From Mayfieldus sp963772265 (GTDB taxonomy: Bacteria; Actinomycetota; Thermoleophilia; Solirubrobacterales; 70-9), in contig CAVYWS010000002.1 of the NCBI GenBank assembly GCA_963772265.1, positions 310,001-374,000 of the forward strand: 64,000 nt of DNA, in the 5' to 3' direction. This document shows, one piece after another, positions 1 through 7,611 of the stretch (position 1 is its first letter; each line of letters opens with the position of its first letter). The notes under the pieces are model-generated. The model did no database searches. It saw only the letters and a list, made by a program, of their open reading frames with translations, and was not told the origin of the DNA. The position numbers and the translations under genes are program-made.

Positions 1-19
1 ACCGGCTGACCGTCAGAGC

Positions 20-832
20 TCACTCCGACCCCTTCGCCTCGCTGCCGTTCTCAGACCCTCCCGGCCCGCCGAGGTAGGCGTCGATCACCGCAGGATCGCT
101 GCGTACCTCGTGGGGCTCGCCGTCGGCGATCACCCTCCCCTGCGCCATCACGATCACGCGGTCGGAGTGGTTCATGACCACCTCCATGTCGTGCTCGATG
201 AACAGGAAGGTGACGCCCTGCTCGGAGCGTAACCGCTGCATGTGGTCGAGCAGCCGCCGCCCGAGGGTCGGATTGATGCCGGCCATCGGCTCGTCGAGCA
301 TCAGCAGGCGCGGCCGCGGCATCAGTGCTCGTGCGAGCTCAAGCAGTTTGCGCTGTCCGCCGGAGAGCGTGCCGGCGTATTGATCGGCCTTGTCGTCGAG
401 GTTGAAGACCTCCAGCAGCTCGATCGCCTGATCGCGGACCTCCGACTCGCGCCGACGCCAGGAGCGCGGTCGCAGGATCACGTTTGCGAGATGCTCGCCG
501 GGCTGATCGCTCGCCGCGAGCATCATGTTGTCGATCACCGGCATCGCCGCCAGGGCCTTGGTTATCTGGAAGGTCCGCACCATGCCGAGCTTGGCGATCG
601 TGTGCGGGGGCCGCCCGGCGATCGGCTGATCGTCAAACACGACCTCTCCATGCTCTGCCCGGTAGAAGCCGGTCAGCACGTTGAACAGCGTCGTCTTGCC
701 GGCGCCGTTGGGACCGATCAGCGCGGTGATCGAGCCCTCGCGGACATCAAGAGTCGCTCGATCTACCGCAAGGATCCCGTCGAAGCGCTTGACGACCTCG
801 TTGGCGCGCAGGATCTGCCCGTTCTCACTCAC
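20..832 (-). CDS. livG: Branched-chain amino acid ABC transporter ATP-binding protein LivG
   Basis: This is a cytoplasmic ATPase of a branched-chain amino acid (HAAT-type) importer, 270 aa. It shows Walker A GPNGAGKTT near residue 40, the Q-loop region TFQITKAL, the ABC signature LSGGQRKLLELARA near 160, Walker B LLMLDEP, and the extended loop after Walker A typical of LivG rather than LivF. Its start overlaps the end of livM by 8 nt, so translation is probably coupled. The partner ATPase LivF is expected just beyond the left edge and no substrate-binding protein is visible, so the substrate (amino acid, urea or short amide) is not fixed by sequence. Confidence 0.93.
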   Translation of the reverse strand: MSENGQILRANEVVKRFDGILAVDRATLDVREGSITALIGPNGAGKTTLFNVLTGFYRAEHGEVVFDDQPIAGRPPHTIAKLGMVRTFQITKALAAMPVIDNMMLAASDQPGEHLANVILRPRSWRRRESEVRDQAIELLEVFNLDDKADQYAGTLSGGQRKLLELARALMPRPRLLMLDEPMAGINPTLGRRLLDHMQRLRSEQGVTFLFIEHDMEVVMNHSDRVIVMAQGRVIADGEPHEVRSDPAVIDAYLGGPGGSENGSEAKGSE

Positions 833-1811
833 CGAGCACCATCTCCTCGCGCTTGCCGAACATTCCCTGCGGCCGGAACGCCATCAGCAGGATCAACAGC
901 AGCCCGATGATCCCGAACCGAATCGCCGCGATCCGCTCGTCGGAGAACGGAAGGTCGACGAACCGGGTGCCCTCCAGGATCGCCCAGAGGATGATCGACC
1001 CGAACGCAACCCCCCAGTAATTCGCCAGCCCGCCGAGGATCAGCACGCCGTAGGCGAAGAAGGTGACCAGCGGCTCGAAATCGGTTGGATGGACGGTCGC
1101 GAGGTTGAGGGCCAGGAACCACCCGGCAATCGATCCGATCGCCGCCGAGATCACCAGTGACTGAAGCTTGTACGAGAGCGCGTTCTTGCCCAGCGCGCGG
1201 GCCGCATCCTCGTCCTCGCGGATCGCCCGCAGGACCCTGCCCCAGGGCGTCTGCTGTATTCGCACCAGCGCCACGGTCACGAGCGCGACCGTGATCCAGA
1301 CCACGATCAGCAGCGGCGCCAGCGAGTCGGGGTTGCTCCAGCCAAGGCTCTGCAGCCAGCCGGAGATGGTGTCCGAGACATTGCGCCACGTGTCGTCGAA
1401 GCAGGCGCCGCTTTGGTTGCAGAAGAGGCCCTCGTTGCCCCCGGTGAGACCACGGGCATTCTGGGCAAAGATGCGCACCACCTCCGCCATCGCGATCGTC
1501 GCGATCGCGAAGTAGTCGGCGCGCAGGCGAAGTGAGGGCAGGCCGATCAGCAGGCCGAAGCCCATCGAGATCAGCATCGAGGCCGGCAGTGCGAGCCAGA
1601 ACGAGAATCCGGCCTTGAGCACGAGGATCACCATCGCGTAGGCGCCGACTGCCATGAAAGCCGCCTGGCCGAAGTTGTTGATGCCGGTGAAGCCGACGTT
1701 GAGCTGCAACCCCAGCGCCAGCAGCGCATAGGTACCGGCGATCACGCCGACCCCGATCCAGAACCCTGTGCTGGTGAAGATCGAGAAGTCGATCGCGAGT
1801 GGCAGGCTCAC
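825..1811 (-). CDS. livM: Branched-chain amino acid ABC transporter permease LivM
   Basis: Inner-membrane permease, 328 aa, with many hydrophobic helices and the LivM signature GLSLRLRADYFAIATIAMAE-like region near residue 100, plus NARGLTGGNEG. The reading frame stays open further upstream, but I chose GTG at 1811 because it overlaps the livH stop as GTGA, a standard translational-coupling arrangement, and yields the normal LivM N-terminus (VSLPLAIDF). It heterodimerises with LivH to form the channel. It lies mid-operon between livH and livG. Confidence 0.9.
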   Translation of the reverse strand: MSLPLAIDFSIFTSTGFWIGVGVIAGTYALLALGLQLNVGFTGINNFGQAAFMAVGAYAMVILVLKAGFSFWLALPASMLISMGFGLLIGLPSLRLRADYFAIATIAMAEVVRIFAQNARGLTGGNEGLFCNQSGACFDDTWRNVSDTISGWLQSLGWSNPDSLAPLLIVVWITVALVTVALVRIQQTPWGRVLRAIREDEDAARALGKNALSYKLQSLVISAAIGSIAGWFLALNLATVHPTDFEPLVTFFAYGVLILGGLANYWGVAFGSIILWAILEGTRFVDLPFSDERIAAIRFGIIGLLLILLMAFRPQGMFGKREEMVLGE

Positions 1812-2818
1812 ACTGACTTCGCCCTCCCGAAGATCCCCTGGGGACGGACCACCAGGGCAATGAGCAAAGCCAAGAAGCCGATTGAGACCTTCCAGCGGGC
1901 GTCGATGAACAGCGTCGACCACTCGATCACGACCCCGAGGATCAGGCCGGCGACCAGGGCCCCGAACGCGTCACCGATTCCCCCGAGCACCACCGCCGCG
2001 AAGATCGGAAGCAGCAGCTCGAAACCGAACTCCGGCGTGAGCACGGTGACCGCTCCGGCCAGGACGCCGGCAAGGCCGGCCAGAGCGCCGGAGAAGATCC
2101 AGGTGTAGATGACGATCCTGCGGGTGTCGATGCCGGCCGTCTCGGCGAGGTCGATGTCGTCGGCGACGGCTCGCATTCGCTTGCCGAGCAGCGTGTAGCG
2201 GAGCATCAGCCCGACCGCGCAGAGCACGACGATTCCGACCACGATCACGATCAGCTCGGTGCGCCCGATCCGCAGCCCGAGGAATTGCACGGTGCTCGTC
2301 ACGTCGACGTCGAGCTTGCGCAGCTCGGTGCCCCAGATGAATTGCACAGTCGAGCGAATCAGGAACGCCAACCCGATCGACATCAGCAGGAGCTGCAGGA
2401 TCCCCGCATGCCGCGCCCGCATCGGCCCCCACATGATGCGCTCGAAGAAGAGGGCGAGAATGGCGGTTGTCGCCATCGCGAAAGCGATTCCCGCGACCAG
2501 GGGCAAGCCCCAGGTCACGTTGACCAAGTAGGCCATGTAGGCGCCGAAGGTGAGGAAGTCGCCGTGGGCGAAGTTGACCAGCCGCAGGATCCCGTAGACC
2601 AGCGTCAGCCCGACGGCGCCGAGCGCGTAGACGGACCCCAGCGAGAGTCCGTTGAGGCCCGTCTGGGCGACGTCGTGAAGTCCCTTGGAGGCGACCGCGG
2701 CGGCCGCGATCAGCAAGACGATGCCGATCGCGATCCAGGCCGGATGGCGGCGCGCGAAATCGGCGAGTCGATCCGCAGGTGCGGGGGCCGCAGAGGCTGT
2801 TAGCTCGGCCGCCTCCAT
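1808..2818 (-). CDS. livH: Branched-chain amino acid ABC transporter permease LivH
   Basis: Inner-membrane permease, 336 aa from the chosen start, with about eight hydrophobic segments and the LivH hallmark GLTLVYGILRLVNFAHGDF near residue 75, and PLRGRVVAE-like loop replaced by VVLGGIGDAFGALVAG. An ATG eight codons further upstream (2842) is possible. ATG 2818 is preferred because TAGGCT ends seven nt before it, a leaderless promoter pattern seen repeatedly in this window, and there is no Shine-Dalgarno sequence. First gene of livH-livM-livG. Confidence 0.9.
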   Translation of the reverse strand: MEAAELTASAAPAPADRLADFARRHPAWIAIGIVLLIAAAAVASKGLHDVAQTGLNGLSLGSVYALGAVGLTLVYGILRLVNFAHGDFLTFGAYMAYLVNVTWGLPLVAGIAFAMATTAILALFFERIMWGPMRARHAGILQLLLMSIGLAFLIRSTVQFIWGTELRKLDVDVTSTVQFLGLRIGRTELIVIVVGIVVLCAVGLMLRYTLLGKRMRAVADDIDLAETAGIDTRRIVIYTWIFSGALAGLAGVLAGAVTVLTPEFGFELLLPIFAAVVLGGIGDAFGALVAGLILGVVIEWSTLFIDARWKVSIGFLALLIALVVRPQGIFGRAKSV

Positions 2819-2825
2819 GCTGGCG

Positions 2826-2831
2826 AGCCTA
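2826..2831 (-). promoter_or_regulatory. Predicted leaderless -10 box for livH
   Basis: TAGGCT on the minus strand followed by 7 nt and ATG at 2818, with no Shine-Dalgarno sequence in between. This is one member of the recurrent TANNNT-start pattern. Confidence 0.5.
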
Positions 2832-2882
2832 TTCCACCGCAAGGCCCGCCGTATACGAATCCCGCCAGCGGGCCCGATCCGC

Positions 2883-3809
2883 TCAGGCGGCGACCTTGCC
2901 GCGGCCCCCGAGCCGCTCGGCCTCTGCGTGGAGGATCTCGAGCATCGCGTCGGTCGCGGGCGAACGCAGGTCAGACGCCAGCGTCACTGCCCAGACTCGC
3001 CGCAGCGGGGCGCGCGGCTTGATGTCGAGGACGCGGATGTCCGGCTGGCGGCCGGTGAGCAGCAGCTCCGGCAGCAGCGCGACTCCCATGCCCGCGGCGA
3101 CCAGGGACTGGATCACCTGGTAGTCGTCGCTGGCAAAGTCGATGCGCGGCTCGAAGCCGGCGTTGCGCGACCACTGGATCACGTTTTGGCGGCAGGAGCT
3201 GGGACGGACCCCGCAGGCCCAGGCGTCCTCGGCAAGCTGATCGAGGCGGACCGCCTTGCGATCGGCGAGCGGGTGATCGAGCGGCACCGCAACCTGGAGG
3301 CGCTCCTCGAGCAGGAGATCACGCTCGACGTCGCGGTCCTTCTCGAACGGAACGTTGTCGAAGTCGTAGGCAAGCGCGACGTCGTATTCGCCGGCCTTCA
3401 GCCGGGGCACGGACTGCTCCGGCTCCGCCTCGCCGAGCTCCAGATCAATCTCGGGGTACTTCCTGCTGAACGCGGGGACCGCGCGCGCCACCAGCGTCGC
3501 GCCGGCGGTTGGAAAGCTGACCATCCGCAGCCTGCCGCCGCGCAGGTCGGCGATGTCGGCGAGCTCTCGTTCCGCCTCCTCGAGCCGCGCCATCACCGCC
3601 TCCGCATGACCGACCAGCGCCCCGCCGGGCTCCGTGAGGCGGACGCTGCCGTGGTTGCGGTCGAGGAGCTTGGTCCCGGTCTCCTTCTCCAGGGCCGCGA
3701 TCTGCTGGCTAACCGCCGACTGGGTCAGGTGCAGCGAGCCGGCGGCAGCCGAAAACGAGCCGTGCTCGGCGACCTCGCGAAGAATCCTCAGTCTCCTCAC
3801 ATCCAACAT
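2883..3809 (-). CDS. LysR-family transcriptional regulator
   Basis: 308 aa. Residues 1-60 form the LysR winged helix-turn-helix (LRILREVAEHGSFSAAA, LTQSAVSQQIAALE); residues 90-300 form the periplasmic-binding-protein-like effector domain. It is upstream of and co-oriented with livH, separated by 64 nt, so it may control the transporter or be read with it; LysR proteins more often control a divergent gene, here the acetyltransferase-like gene at 3919. The effector is not predictable. ATG at 3809 gives the usual very short N-terminal lead (MLDVRRL). Confidence 0.9.
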   Translation of the reverse strand: MLDVRRLRILREVAEHGSFSAAAGSLHLTQSAVSQQIAALEKETGTKLLDRNHGSVRLTEPGGALVGHAEAVMARLEEAERELADIADLRGGRLRMVSFPTAGATLVARAVPAFSRKYPEIDLELGEAEPEQSVPRLKAGEYDVALAYDFDNVPFEKDRDVERDLLLEERLQVAVPLDHPLADRKAVRLDQLAEDAWACGVRPSSCRQNVIQWSRNAGFEPRIDFASDDYQVIQSLVAAGMGVALLPELLLTGRQPDIRVLDIKPRAPLRRVWAVTLASDLRSPATDAMLEILHAEAERLGGRGKVAA

Positions 3810-3918
3810 AAGCCCTACTAATTGACCATAGCAGCAAGACGAATTGCGCTAATGAGACAGGCGTGTGATCCTGGTCTCACGGAAACGCTCCGCGAAACGT
3901 TCTAATTGGAGAAGGAAC

Positions 3919-4395
3919 ATGAACAACCACCCCAACCTCTCCCACTCCCAGGCCCGAACCCGGCAGCTCCGCGGCGAGGCGGAGACCTGGCGGCTGGCCC
4001 AGTCGGGCTCCGGCCAGGAGCAGGGCCGGTCGTTTCCGGGCGATCTGGCGATCCGCGTGGCCGTCCCCGGGGATGGGCCCGCCCTGAAGCGGCTTGCGCA
4101 ACTCGACGGCCGGCAGCCTCCAACGGTCTCGCGCCTTCTGGTCGCCGAGGTCGACGGCGAGGTGCTCGCCGCGCTGCCGCTCGATGGCGGTGAGGCGGTC
4201 GCGGACCCCTTCCGCCAGACCTCGACCCTGGTGGCGATGCTGAGGCTGCGGGCGGGACAGCGCAGCGCCGACCTGCCCCGGGTCGGCCTGCGCGCCCGCC
4301 TGTCGCGGCTGCTGAGGAGCCCGGCCGAGCGCTCCCCGGCCGTCCCGGCGACCCCGGGCAACGCCTCGATGCTCGTCTCGCGCGACGGCTGCTGA
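3919..4395 (+). CDS. GNAT-like small protein of unknown substrate
   Basis: 158 aa. The start at 3919 is set by GGAGAAGG seven nt upstream. The middle (IRVAVPGDGPALKRLAQLD, then LLVAEVDGEVLAALPLDGGEAVADPF) resembles the first half of a GCN5-related acetyltransferase fold: helix alpha1, then beta strands 2-3 carrying xVAExDGExVAA. The acetyl-CoA-binding Q/RxxGxG/A loop is missing, so it is either a degenerate GNAT or a truncated relative lacking catalysis. The C-terminus is basic and of low complexity. Divergent from the LysR gene. Confidence 0.6.
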   Translation: MNNHPNLSHSQARTRQLRGEAETWRLAQSGSGQEQGRSFPGDLAIRVAVPGDGPALKRLAQLDGRQPPTVSRLLVAEVDGEVLAALPLDGGEAVADPFRQTSTLVAMLRLRAGQRSADLPRVGLRARLSRLLRSPAERSPAVPATPGNASMLVSRDGC

Positions 4396-4411
4396 TACAG
4401 CAGTGCCGCTT

Positions 4412-4417
4412 TAGACT
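4412..4417 (+). promoter_or_regulatory. Predicted leaderless -10 box
   Basis: TAGACT, then 9 nt, then ATG at 4427; no Shine-Dalgarno sequence. Confidence 0.45.
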
Positions 4418-4426
4418 CGCGGCGGC

Positions 4427-5248
4427 ATGGAAGGCGCCCGCCAATGGCGCATCGCGTTCCGCGTCTCGGCCGCCCTCGCCCTGATCGCGGGATTGCTGCT
4501 GTTCGCCGGCGCCACCCGAACCGAGGACTACTTCTCGTGGACGATCGCGCCGGCGCAGACGGCGGCCTTCCTCGGGGCCGCCTACTGGGCGGCGGCCGTG
4601 CTCTTCGCCTGGGCCTCGACGCAGATCGACTGGGAGCGGATTCGGATCGCAGCCTTCGCCGAGCTCACGGTCGCGGTTCTGTTGCTGATCGCCACCCAGC
4701 TGCATCTGGACAAGTTCCACAGCAACCTCTACGGCTACTTCTGGGTCGCCGTCTACGCGGTCGCCGCTCCGGCCTTGATCTACCTGGTCGCGGTGCGCAC
4801 GGATGCCGGCCCGAGCGACCCTCAGCCCCGCCTGCCGATGCCGCCAGCCCTGCGCCTGGCGCTTGTGCTGCAGGGGGCTGCGTTCACGATCTACGGCGTC
4901 GGGCTCTTCCTCTCGCCGTCGCTGTTCGACGGCGCCTGGCCCTGGGCGCTCACCCCGCTGACCGCGCGGGCGGTCGCCTCGTTCTTGCTCGGGTTCGCGG
5001 TCGCCGCAGGGATCGCGGTGCGGGCCAACTGCCTGGTTCGGTTCCGGGGCGCCGCCCTCACCTATGCGGTGCTCGGCGCCCTCGAGCTGCTGGGCGCGGT
5101 CATCCACTCGACCGACTTCGAGTCCGGCGCCGCCCTGCCCCTCTTCCTGGCCTTCTTCGCCACCGTGCTCGGCGCCGGGCTGGCGGGGTCGCTGCTGCGC
5201 CGCGCCGATCAGGCTTCGAACTCGCGCAGCGCCCTCTCGGGGTCGTAG
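4427..5248 (+). CDS. Polytopic membrane protein of unknown function
   Basis: 273 aa with about eight hydrophobic segments, at roughly residues 8-28, 42-62, 72-92, 103-123, 140-160, 178-200, 210-228 and 233-255. No transporter or enzyme motif is recognisable. The C-terminus ends RRADQASNSRSALSGS. Its 3' end overlaps the 3' end of the convergent SnoaL-like gene by 40 nt. I do not recognise the family. Confidence 0.7.
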   Translation: MEGARQWRIAFRVSAALALIAGLLLFAGATRTEDYFSWTIAPAQTAAFLGAAYWAAAVLFAWASTQIDWERIRIAAFAELTVAVLLLIATQLHLDKFHSNLYGYFWVAVYAVAAPALIYLVAVRTDAGPSDPQPRLPMPPALRLALVLQGAAFTIYGVGLFLSPSLFDGAWPWALTPLTARAVASFLLGFAVAAGIAVRANCLVRFRGAALTYAVLGALELLGAVIHSTDFESGAALPLFLAFFATVLGAGLAGSLLRRADQASNSRSALSGS

Positions 5249-5601
5249 TAGGCGTCGACCCGCGATCCGCGCCCGTCGCGCATCGTCCAGACATGGGCGT
5301 AGCGGACGCCGACCTCGGCCCCGCTGCCGCTTCCGACCGCGGTCATCTCGATGTTGACCAGCACCCTGTCGCCGCGCTGAAGCGTCGATTCGACTCGCTG
5401 ATGGAAGACGTCCCATTGCTCGAGGAAGCCCTCGAGGAACCCCTCGATCGCCTCGCGCCCGACGAACTCGTCGCCCCCCGGCAGCTCGGCGCTCTCGCTC
5501 CAGACCGCGTCGCGGTGCAGTGCATCGAGCGCGCCCTGGAGATCGCGGTTGTTCAGCGCCGCATAGGAGTCGCGAATGGTGTCCTGGTCGGTTGCGCCCA
5601 C
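5209..5601 (-). CDS. SnoaL-like (NTF2-fold) domain protein
   Basis: 130 aa from GTG at 5601. The sequence reads as a single SnoaL_2 / ketosteroid-isomerase-like domain: DTIRDSYAALNNRDLQGALDALHRDAVW, then FVGREAIEGFLEGFLEQWD, then a strand-rich half with VRYAHVWTMRDGRGSRVDAYYDPERALREF. Such proteins bind small hydrophobic ligands or isomerise them; the substrate is unknown. The frame is open far upstream, but those residues are antisense to the nucleoside phosphorylase gene and not protein-like. Divergent from that gene with about 18 nt between starts. Confidence 0.75.
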   Translation of the reverse strand: MGATDQDTIRDSYAALNNRDLQGALDALHRDAVWSESAELPGGDEFVGREAIEGFLEGFLEQWDVFHQRVESTLQRGDRVLVNIEMTAVGSGSGAEVGVRYAHVWTMRDGRGSRVDAYYDPERALREFEA

Positions 5602-5619
5602 TGCGAAATGATTAGCGCG

Positions 5620-6354
5620 ATGAGCCGGCTGGCGCTGATCGGCGGCCGTGGATTTCACGGATTGCGGCCATGGGTCCAGGACGGGGCCGAGCCGCGCAGG
5701 GTCGAGACCGAACGCGGTGAAGTAGAGCTGCTCGACGCCGGCCAGCACCTGGTCCTGGCCCGGCACGGGATCGACACCTACACCCCGGCGCACCTGGTCG
5801 ACCATGCGCGCAACCTCGCCGCGCTGGTCGAGGCCGGCTGCAACCGCGTGCTGGCGATCTGCTCGGTCGGGTCGCTGCACCCGGAGCTCGAGGTCGGCTC
5901 GTTTCTCTGCCCCAGCGACTTTCTCTCCTTCGGTCAGCCGCAGGCGGCATTCGACGACGAGCGCGGCCATGTCGTCCCCGCCTTCGACCCGATCTGGCGC
6001 CGCCTCGTGCTGGAGGCGTGGGACGCCGCCGCCGAGTTGCCGGTTCGCGACAGCGGTCTCTACTGGCAGAGCCCGGGGCCTCGCTTCGAAACCCCGGCCG
6101 AGGGGCGCCTGATCGCCCGGCACGCGGACGTGGTCGGGATGACGATGGCTTCCGAATGCGTCGCGGCCTGCCAGCTGGGCCTTGCCTACGCCGCCATCTG
6201 CGTCGTCGACAATCTCGCCAACGGAATCGCGGCGCAGCCGCTGACGCCGGAGGAGTACGAGGCCGGAGTGGCCGCCAACCGCGAGCGGCTCGGAACGGTG
6301 CTGGCGGCGCTGCTTCCGGGGCTCACCGCGGCAGCCGGGACCGGAGGCGGATGA
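5620..6354 (+). CDS. Purine nucleoside / methylthio-nucleoside phosphorylase (MTAP family)
   Basis: 244 aa (ATG 5608 would add four residues). It belongs to the PNP/MTAP (UDP) superfamily: phosphate and ribose site signatures include RHG near residue 47, H(A)RNLAALVEAGCNRVLAICSVGSL, and VGMTMASECVAACQLGLAYA. MTAP uses Asp residues in the purine-recognition loop to bind the 6-amino group; the corresponding stretch here reads VVDNLANG (about residue 196), with Asn as in 6-oxopurine phosphorylases. With the downstream deaminase, this suggests methylthioinosine or inosine rather than methylthioadenosine as substrate. The stop overlaps the next start (ATGA). Confidence 0.85.
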   Translation: MSRLALIGGRGFHGLRPWVQDGAEPRRVETERGEVELLDAGQHLVLARHGIDTYTPAHLVDHARNLAALVEAGCNRVLAICSVGSLHPELEVGSFLCPSDFLSFGQPQAAFDDERGHVVPAFDPIWRRLVLEAWDAAAELPVRDSGLYWQSPGPRFETPAEGRLIARHADVVGMTMASECVAACQLGLAYAAICVVDNLANGIAAQPLTPEEYEAGVAANRERLGTVLAALLPGLTAAAGTGGG

Positions 6355-7598
6355 GCCTCACGGTCACCGGGGCGCTGCTCGATGGCGCGACTGCCGGCCT
6401 GCGGGCCGAGGACGGGTTGATCGCCGAGATCGGGCCAGAGGTGCAGCCGCAGCCGGGCGACGAGGTGATCGACGCCGCCGGCGCGCCGCTGGTGGGGGGC
6501 CTGGTCAATGGCCACACCCACGCGGCGATGACGCTGTTTCGCAACTACGGCGACGAACTGCCGCTGATGCGCTGGCTGGAGGAGAAGATCTGGCCGCTCG
6601 AGGCAAAGCTGGAGCCCGAGGACGTCTACTGGGGAACGCGGCTCGCCTGCCTGGAGATGATCCGCGGCGGCACCGTCCGCTTCTGGGACATGTACTGGCA
6701 CCCGCAGGCGGTGGCGCGGGCGGTCACCGACGCGGGACTGCGGGCGACGGTAGCGGCACCGCTGATCACCACCGGCAAGGGGCTTGCGTCGCTTCGCGAC
6801 GACGCCCTGCGCAGCCTCGACGAGCTGGCCGGGTTCAACGAGCGGGTTTCGGTCGCACTCGGCCCACACGCGATCTACACGGTCAGCGAGGACGGCCTGC
6901 GCTGGATCGCGGAGACCGCGGGCGAGCGCGGCCTTGCAATCGAGATCCACCTCTCCGAGACCCGCAACGAGGTCGAGGACTGCGTCGGCGAGCATGGCCG
7001 GCGCCCCGCCGCATACGTCGACGGCGTCGGCCTGCTCGGGCCTCGGACGCTGCTGGCTCATGGGGTCTGGCTCGACCGGGACGAGCTCGAGCTGGTGGCG
7101 GAGCGCGGCGCGACGGTCGTCACCAACCCCGTCGCCAACCTCAAGCTCGCGGTCGGGCGGGTGTTTCCCTACCTCGAGGCCCGGGCTGCCGGCGTCTTGG
7201 TCGGTCTCGGCACCGACGGGGCCGGCTCCAACAACTCGCTCGACCTGCTCGCCGACCTGAAGACCTTCGCGCTGCTGCAGCGCAACGAGGCGGGCGACCC
7301 GGCGGCGGTGACCGCCGCGGAGGCATGGGAGATCGCGACCGGGGCCCGTGCTCCCCTGCTCGGCGCCGGCGCCGGCCTCGCCGCCGGAGCGCCTGCCGAC
7401 TTCCTCCTGCTCCGCGGCGACGCGCCGGAGCTCAGCCTCGGCGACCTCACCGCGGGCCTGGTTTATGCGGCCTCGGGGGCCGTCGTCGACACCTGTGTGG
7501 TCGCCGGGCGGCCGCTGATGCGCGGCGGCGCGGTCGAGGGCTCCGACGAGGTGCTGGCGAAGGCGGTCGAGCGCGCCCGCGGCCTCGGCCTCGCCTGA
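6351..7598 (+). CDS. mtaD: Amidohydrolase, probable 5-methylthioadenosine/S-adenosylhomocysteine deaminase
   Basis: 415 aa, a metal-dependent TIM-barrel hydrolase. Metal ligands and catalytic residues are visible in order: NGHTHAAM (His55, His57), GPHAIYT (His near 171), HLSETRNE (His and Glu near 199-202), LLAHGVWLD (His near 235) and GTDGAGSNN (Asp near 287). This is the pattern of the MtaD/SahH-deaminase/TrzA group. Its ATG overlaps the phosphorylase stop as ATGA, so the pair is a translationally coupled operon. Predicted pathway: deamination of methylthioadenosine, then phosphorolysis of the 6-oxopurine nucleoside. Other 6-aminopurine or guanine substrates cannot be excluded. Confidence 0.85.
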   Translation: MSLTVTGALLDGATAGLRAEDGLIAEIGPEVQPQPGDEVIDAAGAPLVGGLVNGHTHAAMTLFRNYGDELPLMRWLEEKIWPLEAKLEPEDVYWGTRLACLEMIRGGTVRFWDMYWHPQAVARAVTDAGLRATVAAPLITTGKGLASLRDDALRSLDELAGFNERVSVALGPHAIYTVSEDGLRWIAETAGERGLAIEIHLSETRNEVEDCVGEHGRRPAAYVDGVGLLGPRTLLAHGVWLDRDELELVAERGATVVTNPVANLKLAVGRVFPYLEARAAGVLVGLGTDGAGSNNSLDLLADLKTFALLQRNEAGDPAAVTAAEAWEIATGARAPLLGAGAGLAAGAPADFLLLRGDAPELSLGDLTAGLVYAASGAVVDTCVVAGRPLMRGGAVEGSDEVLAKAVERARGLGLA

Positions 7599-7611
7599 TC
7601 GACCGATCGCA

